Source of the DNA: Cyclostephanos tholiformis
Lineage: Eukaryota; Bacillariophyta; Thalassiosirophyceae; Thalassiosirales; Thalassiosiraceae
Direction of reading: 5' to 3'
Assembly (NCBI GenBank): GCA_036939975.1
Contig: JALLPB010000276.1
Coordinates: 1,329 to 20,488 of the forward strand
DNA length: 19,160 nt
Position 1 is the first letter of the stretch. Every line of letters starts with the position of its first letter. The notes under the pieces were generated by a model. It did no database searches. It saw only the letters and a list, made by a program, of their open reading frames with translations, and had not been told where the DNA came from. Of this stretch, positions 9,143 through 17,641 are shown one piece after another. Made by a program: the position numbers and the translations under genes.

Positions 9143-10546
9143 CTATAATTCCGTTAGCGTGCGCTTCTGTCCCTTCTTCGTCCCCGGTCTCGTCGTTACC
9201 GAAGCGGACTTGCCCATCCCCGAACCTGCAGTTGCCTCCGTCGCCGCGCCGGTGTCTCCTCCTTCTCCGATCGACGACGGTTCGACGTCCATCGCATCAG
9301 ACGACGGGGGGACGCGTATATGGACTGCGATCTGCCGTCCCCTCGACGCGCCGTAGGATCCCGGCATCCTCCTGCCCCTTCCGCCTCCCCTTCCGCCACC
9401 CGCGCCCCTCCCTCCCGCCGCCGTCGCCTGGGTTGACGACGACGACGACGAACCTCCCCCCGAATCCTCCACGGAATTAAAGACGACATCATCCGGCGCC
9501 ACTCCCCCCCTCATCATCCTCTGCACGACCCTCGCCCCCTCCACAATATCGTACGTTCTCGCCGTTAGCTGCATCTCCGGCGGCGGCAGTACTATGCCGT
9601 CGTAGCAGTTACTCGGTATGGGAGGTAACGGTACCCTGTTGACACTTCGCGCCAGTTCCGATAATTGCTCGACGTTCGGCAACGTCGATGCCACGCCGTT
9701 GACCCCACCCCCCGATTCCTCGAGGGATTCCGCGGCCATGAGCAGGTCGGCGGGCAGGATCTGCGGGAGGCGGCGATCGCGGTATCCGCTCATCCCGACA
9801 TCGTCGTCCCCTCCGTCGATGCCGTCCCCGCCGCCCCTCGCGGCGTGGATCGCGTAATCCCGAGCGTTCGCCAGTAGCTCGAGGGCGAATCGTCGTGCCT
9901 GCTCGAGGATGCAGGCGTAAGCCTTGGGCGTCAGATCATTACGCGTCAGGCCGTTGGCTCGGAGGGAATTGTCCACAAGCTTCACGTCGTCGAGGAGGAA
10001 AGGAGACGACGACGACGGAGTTCGACGGTCGTCCTCGTTTGGCGATACCCCGCGGGAGGAGGAAGTCGCCTCCATCCAGATCCGTCCCCCAATGCCGGCG
10101 TATCCCCCCCGATACATCATTCGGGGGGCTGGCAACGCGACCGACGACGGGGCCGTCCACACCTCCACGTCCTCGCGAAAGGCGCGTTCGATGGCATCCA
10201 TCTCCGCGAGCTCCCTTCTCGCTATCCTTCCCCTCTCGAGCTTGAGTCGCGCGAGCTGCGCCGCCGATGAGCTGGCGCTCGGCGAATTCGGCGTCACCGA
10301 CGAGGAGCGATCGCCGCCTCCGCCGCCGCCGTCGGATTTGGTCGGGGAGGACTGGAGGGAGGAGGAGGACGTGAAACGGACCGACGACATCGCGCCGCTC
10401 CCCCCGTCGACGATGCCGATGGTGGATTCGATGAGGTTCGACTTCTTCTTGGGCGGTTGCTTGGCGACGACGCCATCGCTGCCACCGCTCGTGGTCTTGG
10501 GAGCTGGGTCCGCGGCGGCGTCGACCGCGGCGGCGATGTTATTCAT
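9143..10546 (-). CDS. TAF9: TFIID subunit TAF9 (histone-fold)
   Basis: A 467-residue intronless protein. Residues 1-180 are low-complexity (Gly/Ser/Asp) with a charged helix near 96-127. A histone fold spans about 186-275: VKLVDNSLRANGL, TPKAYACILEQARRFALELLANARDYAIHA, a Gly/Asp-rich inserted loop (238-259), then LPQILPADLLMAAESLEE. The diagnostic TAF9 segment follows at 291-335, NVEQLSELARSVNRVPLPP then GIVLPPP and LTARTYDI; it corresponds to the RNQTPLPLI / RLPPDRYCLTAPNY part of animal TAF9. The C-terminus is Gly/Arg-rich and basic, ending KKGQKRTL. TAF9 pairs with TAF6 in TFIID (and in SAGA-type complexes) in the nucleus. It is longer than animal TAF9 (~260) because of the low-complexity ends and loop. 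Divergent from the 277-residue gene. Confidence 0.88.
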   Translation of the reverse strand: MNNIAAAVDAAADPAPKTTSGGSDGVVAKQPPKKKSNLIESTIGIVDGGSGAMSSVRFTSSSSLQSSPTKSDGGGGGGDRSSSVTPNSPSASSSAAQLARLKLERGRIARRELAEMDAIERAFREDVEVWTAPSSVALPAPRMMYRGGYAGIGGRIWMEATSSSRGVSPNEDDRRTPSSSSPFLLDDVKLVDNSLRANGLTRNDLTPKAYACILEQARRFALELLANARDYAIHAARGGGDGIDGGDDDVGMSGYRDRRLPQILPADLLMAAESLEESGGGVNGVASTLPNVEQLSELARSVNRVPLPPIPSNCYDGIVLPPPEMQLTARTYDIVEGARVVQRMMRGGVAPDDVVFNSVEDSGGGSSSSSSTQATAAGGRGAGGGRGGGRGRRMPGSYGASRGRQIAVHIRVPPSSDAMDVEPSSIGEGGDTGAATEATAGSGMGKSASVTTRPGTKKGQKRTLTEL

Positions 10547-10685
10547 GGTAGAATAGTAGAGTATCTCTTTAGATACGGTATGGTACGACGTACTCTACTG
10601 TGATTACAATAAAACAATTTATGGCGGGGATAACAACTGCGCATGCCTACCTGCCCGCCGCCTGGTTGCCCAACAGTCGATTATC
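10547..10685. promoter_or_regulatory. Compact divergent promoter, TAF9 / unknown gene, with nested inverted repeats
   Basis: Only 139 bases separate the two divergent start codons, the shortest such gap in the window. The TAF9 side holds agtagagta (10555-10563) paired exactly with tactctact (10591-10599). Inside these arms is a perfect hairpin, gtatct-cttt-agatac (10561-10576). These could be transcription-factor half-sites or a structured 5' untranslated region. Confidence 0.45.
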
Positions 10686-11675
10686 ATGGCGGACGATGCC
10701 AATGATACTAACTTTAGCCCAAACCTGTCGGTTGAATCGCTCCTTAGCGTTCCGCTGAGTTTCATATTCCGAGAAACGCAAACGGGTGATCGCGGTGGCG
10801 GCAACGGCGGCGCAGCGAGTGGCAGTCACGTGGCGAGCTTTATTTTCTCCAAGAGCGAATGCGCGACGCTCATTCGCGTTTCCATGGCGAGTATAATATA
10901 TAATCATGCTCGGCATATACCTTCATCGCCCCGGGGTTATATTCTATTGATGTTTATCGCATATTCACCTGTACTGATGAAAAATTTCTATTACGTCCTC
11001 TCTTAATAAAAGCTTTCCACGGATCTCGATGCCATGCTCGTCTTAGTGTATGAAGCACTGGACAGATCCCAGAAATGTAAGGCCTATCACAGGCACATAC
11101 TAGAAGAGGTCAGCAACTCATCAAGCGCGCGGGGTGGAACTGGATGCCTGCTTCGCGCTGTATTGCCAATTTTGCACGTTCATTCGGAAACGTCAGAGGT
11201 GGCCTTAGCACATGTCACGAGTCAGAGTTTCGGAATCAATAGGATATTGCATGAGTTGGAGGAATGTGCTAACGATTTGAGAAAATACGCGGAACAGAAT
11301 CACACGCTGGCAGATCAACTCGACAGTTACTCCTATAATATGACTCCGGGACATAACAATATCCTCGCTAAGGAAAAAAGAGCCATCGCGGAGATAGAGG
11401 ACGCGGTTGTGGAAAGGATCGATGATTTGGTTTGTCTTGCATTGGGCTCGTCCAGAGAAACCATTAAAGATGAGGAAACATCCGCCTCAGCTAATGATGG
11501 AAGTTCGAACGCTGCGATGAGTGATCTTTGCGAGGTGTTATTTCTCAAACACCAAGCAGAAAAAACGTCTGTTTCAAGTGTTGTGCTACCTCAGTTGGTC
11601 GGCAATGGGTCCCTTTCAGAATCACAAGTGTTAGCGGCGGAGGCATTAAAGATAATGCAGTCGAATTTACGTTGA
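10686..11675 (+). CDS. Unrecognised conserved-looking protein, two exons
   Basis: I do not recognise this protein. The best model is two exons, 10686-10890 and 11047-11675, giving 277 residues. The donor is GTATAA, weaker than the GTRAG donors elsewhere in the window. The acceptor follows a pyrimidine-rich stretch (gctcgtcttag). Both are phase 1, so the join is consistent and yields RVSMAMYEALDRSQK. Exon 1 encodes LSVESLLSVPLSFIFRE, a short Gly-rich stretch and SHVASFIFSKSECATLIRV. Exon 2 is mostly helical, with a probable coiled-coil region (HELEECANDLRKYAEQNHTLADQL) and an acidic Ser-rich segment before a helical C-terminus. There is no signal peptide or membrane segment. An alternative acceptor near 11012 has the wrong phase for this donor. 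It shares a 139-base promoter region with TAF9, and its stop is 64 bases from that of the next gene. Confidence 0.6.
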
Positions 11676-11739
11676 AAGCAATCGTTTATATGTTGTCGTA
11701 ACTTGAATCACATATCATCAAGTCGATTTCATAACTACT

Positions 11740-14131
11740 TCACACACTGTCTTCACTAAACCAGTCATCATAATACAAGTCATCCCAATCTTTGCCATCA
11801 TAGTCTTGAAATGGTTTATAATCATCTGTATTTGACCTAAGCTCTGACACCATGTCAGACGGCGAGATTCCTAGTATTTCCGAGACTCGATTGAGTTGAC
11901 CTGCCTCCAGTGCAGCTTGCATTTGCTGTGCAACTATTTCATCCTCTCTTTCACTTCCCTCGAGACATTCAACAATAGCATAATTGACATCTTCTTGAGT
12001 AGGTTCTGTGTCGAAGGTCTGTGGGGACAAATATGAACCATAAGACAGAGAGAGAGCGAGTGAAAATATTCGTGTTCAATGTACTTTTTTCATCAGTCTA
12101 CTCACAGCAGCAACTTCAAAATCTGCATCGGTGTCGGGGGAGGTATCAACGAAGACGTGCCATGGTCTGAAATATCAAGAGAGGCACATTAGCGATGAAT
12201 TTTGGATGTACCAAAAATCTAGATACAAATACATCACAGCAGTCAACTTACTTCGGATATGCCCTAATCACCATTGCCCGCGTCACACCTTGGTGGAATC
12301 CGATTTCATGAGCATGCGTCATGGCAGCCTCCAATGCCTCATCTTCCTCCTCGCTCTTATCCGTTACAGCTTTTGAAGATCGATTCGACTCCGCCTCAGA
12401 CCCAGCGCTATCGGGCTCTGCTGACTCGGCATCATATATGCTGCCATCGACGTCATTTGTATCAATCATTGGCTTATTATTTGTCACAAATTCGGGAGCT
12501 GAATCTCCCGTCATGTATTGCACACTTAGTAACCTCAAGTGGTAAACCGTGGTAAATTTTCCAAATCCAGTCATATCCACTGGGACCATGTGATGATTCA
12601 TGACAACAACCGGCTGCAATATCCTCCGTTCTGGTTCCACGTAATTTTTATCAGTTCTCGCGATCAATTTTTCCATCGCAGCAACTCCCGCCGCATCATC
12701 CGGCGAGGGAGCAATAACAACAATCAAATTGTCGCGTTCTTCGACAGGCTCGAATCCCAGAGTACTCAACGACACGACCTCTGGCGCAGCCAACGCCATC
12801 GACTTTCTGTAAGACATCAACTCCTTCACCGTGGGAAATACAATCTTGACTCGATTCTTGACGTAATCCAATCCCTCAAGTCCAGCCGCCACTGGCAATA
12901 TTGCCAATTCGATGAACTCAACCAACAATTTTGGATCGCGCGTGAGCTCGGCGTCTCGCACGTCTACTAGCATCCTATGCTTCCCCGCGAGTATCGCAGA
13001 AAGCATCGACGCCCCCGCGGTATCAGCAGCATCGGTAACGGACTTCGGTGCAATGCCAAATATCTCCATATCATGGAACGTCTGCTGTTTGAAAGGTTGA
13101 GTTGGTTTAGTTCTTACAACGTCTTCATCCGCGTCGTCGTCATCGACGACAACAGCTTCATCCTCCTCCTCTATTTGAAGCCCCGCCTTACGTAATACAT
13201 CTAAGACCTTAGAAAAGACTTTACCAGCCCGGGTCAAGTCATCGACTTCACGACGAAGCTTTTGTATCTCGGTCATTTGATTCGATACAATGGTTTCCAG
13301 TTGAACTACACGTTTTTTCAGATCATCGTCTTTGCCAATTTCAATCTCATTTTCATTTTTCTTTGAACTACCTGACACTCCTTGATTCTGCCGAGGAGGA
13401 GGATTTGGTTTTCTCTCGCTCTTAAACCCCTTGAGACTTGTATTTTCATCGCTTGACTGTATGATACTCTTACCCGTGTCTAACACGCTTGCTTCGTTCA
13501 CCTTTTCTTTCGACTGTCCCTTGTTGTTCTGCTGCTTTCTATTTTTACCCTTCTCACCCTTCAACCGCGTACGTTTGGCTCCGTCATTCGCATTGTTTTC
13601 ACTATTTTTATCATTGGGAGCAGACGAACCTTTGACGATGCCTGATGATTGGCCCATTGACTCGTCTTTATTGATTCTTTTGTTGGCCTTGGGCTTGGGA
13701 CTGCCACCAGCGTCGTTGCCTGTTTCCCTCTTTTTCTTTGTTTCATCATCTTTGCCGAACCCCCCCTCCCGGGTAGAATCTGAATTTTGAGTCATTAATA
13801 GTGATGTGGTTACTCTGCTTGAAAATCCAGTAAATCTTCTATCAATAGCTCGATTGCCACTGCTGGGAAGGATGGTCGATTTTGGATAGGCGCCGTCTTG
13901 TCCAGAAGATAATTGAAGCTGCAACTCAAATATCCGTCTTCTTCGTCGCTTGTATTGGGAACGCAATTCGTATGACTGTAGCACAGAGGACTTGTGAAAC
14001 GAGAAGCATTGCCGCCCCGGTGGTAACAGCGACAGTGAGTCCCCACTCAAAGCGAGGAATGACAATGGCAATACTGACAGGATGCGATGGTGTCGACCAC
14101 TCTTTGGGCGGCAATGACGATGGCCCATCAT
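11740..14131 (-). CDS. DUF1995 (LPA3-related) protein, probably organelle-targeted
   Basis: A 739-residue protein from exons 14131-12252, 12166-12106 and 12018-11740 (GTAAGT and GTGAGT donors, phases consistent). The ATG at 14131 is preferred because upstream frame extension has only a TTG. Residues 1-40 contain a basic stretch and a hydrophobic core (RILSVLPLSFLALSGDSL) like a signal peptide. Residues 115-270 are Lys/Ser/Asn-rich and disordered. A coiled coil lies near 272-317 (VVQLETIVSNQMTEIQKLRREV), then an acidic run. A DUF1995-type domain starts near 350 with RMLVDVRD, VKIVFPTVKELM and IVVIAPSPDDA; an acidic insert follows (about 557-600). The domain closes across the first intron with RAYPKPWHVFVD, resembling the family's YPGPWEVF. 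The C-terminus is strongly acidic. The family includes plant LPA3, linked to photosystem II assembly; a plastid role here is inference. Confidence 0.82.
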
Positions 14132-14479
14132 TGCCTTGTCGATCACGGTGGACAAAATAATGGCGTATGGGTTTTAATATTTTGAAACTATCTTGTGACG
14201 AAGATTCAGAATCCGCGCTCTTGCGGCGAGAGTTGTGCCGTTGAAGGTAGGAGGAAGGATCTATTCATCTGATGTTATTATTTTTTTGGGCATCAACGCC
14301 ACAAATCGTCTGGCTTGCTCTATCTGTGTACCATACCATATCGTACAGCATATCTCTGATCTGCGTGACGTGGACATGAAACAGCGCGCCCTTTTTACTA
14401 CGATGATACGATAGGTACGTCGAGGGTAGGTATGGAGAGCAAAAATACCAATAGGTAACGTTAAAAAAAAGGCCAGACC
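14132..14479. promoter_or_regulatory. Divergent promoter region, DUF1995 gene / NFACT-R gene
   Basis: These 348 bases lie between divergent ATGs. They contain poly-T and poly-A tracts (about 14279-14287 and 14463-14470) and the word gtaccatacc near 14329. The inverse form of that word (ggtatggtac) occurs in the TAF9 promoter near 10577-10586. I see no clear TATA box. Confidence 0.45.
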
Positions 14480-15854
14480 ATGAACATCGCGATCGCGATC
14501 GCGATCAGATTGCTATTTGGGATGGCAACTCTGCCAAGCATTAAAACAGTCTCGTCATACGGACCCAACGTATGGAGACCAGTCAAGGCATATTCGTCCA
14601 TCTTACGGAATGGCTCGGCTCGACATCACCGTCACGATGCATGGGGGCGGCAATCGGCGATAACGACATTGTCATCGATGAGGCAACGCCAGCCGGTTAT
14701 TTCGACGTTTCTTACCGTGCAATGTGTACTGTCCAGATCCTTCTCAACCCGACGGTCATTTAGCATGCAACAATTCATGACCTCCGATTATGACGGCTTG
14801 AATGAGAGTAATGGGAAAAACAGAGTTAGCTTCGACGTCCCGCTTCTGAAGAAGGAAACGATGCGTCTAATTCTTCGAACTCACAAAAAGATTGAAAAAG
14901 CGTCGACTCGAATCCGAGGTGCCGAGGAGCAGTACGATAGGTTACGCGCAGCCATCGATGCTAGTCCCTCGGAAGAAGTTGACGAAAAAATAATGCAACA
15001 AATTGAACAAGCTCCGAATGTTGAACAATACAAGGAGGAAATGTCGGGCTTACAGCATCGTTTGCATAAATTGAATTGGCTCGAGGAACAATTCAACAAC
15101 CCACCCCTGAAGGGAAAAAAGCAATTGACAATTTATGAATTGGAGACCTTATATCCCGAAGGAGCACGAGTTGTTCGGTACGTCCTGGAGTTGGATATCA
15201 ACGACGATGAAAGCCTGAAATTGAAAAAGATCGAGACGGATGTCAATAATAAACGCGCGAAGGCCGAGAAGGCGGTGTCGATGAAAGAACAAGGTCAACA
15301 TCGGCAGGGGGGGAGATTGCCCTACAGGCGATACTACTCAGAGCAGCGAACGGAGATACGGGTGAGTGGAGTTACGGATGCAATGAATATACCACGAACG
15401 AACGAGCATGATACGTACTGTATACTGTGTGCGTGTGGAGCATCGCCCCTCACTAGCTCAAGCATGTGAACTCATCCATCCAAATACATCGTAGGTTGGG
15501 AAACAAGCGACGGACAATGACGCGCTCTCCCTCTCGCCGGAACATCGATCGGGCTCGCACTGGTGGTACCACGCCTCTGGATGTTCCGGATCACACGTCG
15601 TTCTTTGCACCGACGCATCGTCCCCCTCCGAAGACGACATACTCGATGCCGCCTCCCTCGCCGCGCTCAAAAGTAAGTGCATCGGGCAGTCCGTGATCAA
15701 GGTAAGTATGACCCGTGCGCGGAATGTGAGCAAGCCACCGGGGGCGAAGGCGGGGTTGGTCATGCTCAGCGGGGATATCAGAACTATCACCATACGGAAA
15801 AGCGAGGTGGAAAAACGATGCAAACGATTGGAAGGAACGGTTGTGGTGAATTAG
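14480..15854 (+). CDS. Stand-alone NFACT-R (DUF814) domain protein, organelle-directed N-terminus
   Basis: A 413-residue protein from exons 14480-15361 and 15495-15854, joined in phase 0 (GTGAGT donor, catcgtag acceptor). Residues 1-100 are Arg/Ser-rich with few acidic residues (VLSRSFSTRRSFS), like a mitochondrial or plastid presequence. Residues 122-205 are highly charged and helical, a probable coiled coil. The NFACT-R domain begins near 282: YRRYYSEQRTEIR runs across the splice into VGKQATDND, then WWYHASG (317-323), GSHVV (326-330) and KPPGAKAGLV (374-383), ending in a helical tail. NFACT-R is the RNA-binding domain of Rqc2/NEMF and bacterial RqcH, which add C-terminal tails to stalled nascent chains on large ribosomal subunits. 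The NFACT-N and HhH domains are absent, so this is a reduced form, perhaps acting on organelle ribosomes. Exon 2 contains two GTAAGT words (15673, 15702), but the conserved frame reads straight through them. Confidence 0.87.
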
Positions 15855-16165
15855 AGCATGTGTGGGGTGGCGTGGGAGATTTTCCATTGTCTCGTCGAGC
15901 TCGAATCAGAACAGTAAACTACCTTCGATCCAAGTCGGACGCATCCAAATTTTTTACGCAGCACGATGCACCATTCATGCGCCGCGATCCACTCCGAAGG
16001 GTGGTAGATGGACGAGCGGTCGTATTGAGCAAAGCCAATATTGTCAATTTTGCCTGCTGGGATAGGCGACTACCGTCTTATAGTATATATATACGATGGT
16101 TTGAATATTGTTGTAAAGTCCCATAAACGTTCGGACCCCCTTCTGCCGTGTCGACGAGCGCATAA
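15855..16165. other. Convergent 3' intergenic region, NFACT-R gene / plastid-targeted gene
   Basis: These 311 bases lie between two facing stop codons. The only feature I noted is a short alternating AT stretch near 16081-16094 (tagtatatatatacg). Overlapping open frames here show no recognisable content. Confidence 0.45.
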
Positions 16166-16422
16166 TCAACCACATATTCGCTCCCACTCCTCCCGGCCGA
16201 TCCCGGGCCTGTAGTCCTCCCTGAAATCTTGCCAGTCGATGCCGTCGACGAGCCACGCCCCATCGTCATCGCGTCGTTTCATCGACCAGCCGAGGACCGC
16301 CAATAGGGCGTCGGATACCCCATCGCGCAACCGACATTCCAACCAAGCCGATCCGTCGTAATAGTCCAACGCGTCGTGCGGGTATTCGACGACGTAACGA
16401 CCATCGATCCCGTTTGCCGAAT

Positions 16423-16453
<31 letters not shown>

Positions 16454-16587
16454 TTCGGAGTCGACATTCATCCCCGAACGCACCAGGATTTTGAATTGAT
16501 TCCCGGGACGTTCGATCGACGATCCCAACGCGCGACAGACCAAACCGTCGTCCACCGTCGTCGTCGTGCTCGTGCCATACGTCGCAT

Positions 16588-16619
<32 letters not shown>

Positions 16620-17104
16620 GATGCCCCCACGCTCCTCCTCAGCACCTCTTGCCAACGCGTCGTCGACGTCATGTAAAGCACCTCGTATCCGAAGTACGGA
16701 ACGGGCGAGTGGGGACACCTGAGCCCGTCGAGTATCGCGGATACCACGTCCCTCGGATCGTCGATGTGGGGCGAGGGAGGACGCGTCGATCGCACGATAT
16801 CGATGGACGACGCGACGCGATTCCGTCGACGGCGGAATCTCTCGAGGAATAGCTCGTCCGATTCGAGTGGCGGCAGGTCGTCGTCGTCGTTTTCGTCGTT
16901 TTCGTTTTCGTTTTCGTTTTCGCTCTCGTCGCCTCCCTCCGTCGTCGATCGAGGGACGGAACGCAAGCGTATTCCCCACGATGGCGGATAGGTAGGATCC
17001 AACGTGATAAGGCCGCTTGCCGGTCGGACGATGAAAGCGTGGGCGAATTCGCTCGTCGAAAGAGTTGTTAGGAGGAGGAGAAAATGAAACAATCGAGCCG
17101 GCAT
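16166..17104 (-). CDS. Unrecognised plastid-targeted protein (signal peptide plus AHA|F motif)
   Basis: A 312-residue protein I cannot name. The ATG at 17104 opens a classical signal peptide (MPARLFHFLLLLTTLSTSEF) ending AHA|FIVRPAS at 21-27. Phe directly after the cleavage site is the hallmark of diatom plastid preproteins, so import into a secondary plastid is likely. An Asn/Glu/Asp-rich stretch (55-77) follows. Then come DDPRDVVSAILDGL (115-128), VPYFGYEVLYMTSTTRWQEVLRRSVG, a Thr run (163-184), GNQFKILVRSG, a Ser run (217-228), and YVVEYPHDALDYYDGSAWLECRLRDGV...LLAVLGWSMKRRDDDGAWLVDGIDWQDF. The spacing of an N-terminal helix and later curved strands recalls NTF2-like DUF4864 proteins, but that is only an impression. 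The frame is open upstream to 17248 through a poly-A/T tract; that extension would bury the signal peptide. No intron. Confidence 0.75.
16424..16453. repeat. (CGA)n trinucleotide repeat, coding
   Basis: About ten tandem CGA units on the plus strand. Read on the minus strand they encode the Ser run (about residues 217-228) of the plastid-targeted protein. The frame is preserved. Confidence 0.9.
16594..16620. repeat. (TCG)n trinucleotide repeat, coding
   Basis: Nine tandem TCG units on the plus strand. On the minus strand, read in a different register from the other tract, they encode a Thr run (ACG codons) in the same protein. Confidence 0.9.
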
Positions 17105-17355
17105 AATTTTTTTTTTTTCCACACCTATTTTTTTATGGTCCATGAAAAAAGAAGTGGAGTAAGAATTTATGAGGGTTACATCATAGGTCCGACCCCGTAG
17201 TACTACTGATTCCCACATATCTTTATTGGCGGGAAGGTAAAGCAACACTTCCTCTCCAGCCAGCTACTAGGTGGTAGGTAGTAGCATGGGAAAGAGGTAG
17301 GAGGGGCGGAGACCGCGACGTGGGCGAGAGATTCGCTCGACGACTACCTAGATAG
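17105..17355. promoter_or_regulatory. Divergent promoter region, plastid-targeted gene / NAT9
   Basis: These 251 bases lie between divergent ATGs. They contain ttggcgggaa at 17226-17235, which fits the E2F/DP consensus (TTSSCGSS type). A perfect 7-bp inverted repeat gctacta-ggtggtagg-tagtagc lies at 17263-17285. Poly-T tracts lie next to the plastid-targeted gene (17107-17118 and 17129-17134). Confidence 0.45.
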
Positions 17356-17609
17356 ATGAGGGCCAATTACGAGCTTTGCCTATCGGGAACGAACGTTATA
17401 CTCGTTCCGTACCGACCGGAACATATACGCACGTATCACGGGTGGATGACGGATCCACAATTGTTGCAATTGACGTCGTCGGAACCCCTCACGTACGAGG
17501 AGGAGGTTAGGATGCAGGCCGAGTGGCGAGACGACGAGGGTAAATGCACCTTCGTCGTACTGGCGCGCGATCTCCTACTCCTACCCCTCGATCGCCGCGG
17601 CGATGATGA

Positions 17610-17641
<32 letters not shown>

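Noticed and set aside
9924..10556. 210-residue open frame on the plus strand
   Set aside because: Antisense shadow of TAF9; low-complexity composition with no motif.
14488..14506. Overlapping GCGATCGC octamers (cyanobacterial HIP1-like)
   Set aside because: They are just tandem ATCGCG repeats coding Ile-Ala-Ile-Ala at the start of the NFACT-R protein; one local occurrence is not a HIP1 signature.
15673..15707. Two GTAAGT words as splice donors in the NFACT-R gene
   Set aside because: The conserved NFACT-R sequence reads through both in frame (SKCIGQSVIKVSMTRARNVSK), so using either would delete domain core.
16376..16852. 158-residue Arg-rich open frame on the plus strand
   Set aside because: Antisense reading of the repeat-rich plastid-targeted gene; the Arg runs come from CGA/CGT/CGC triplets.
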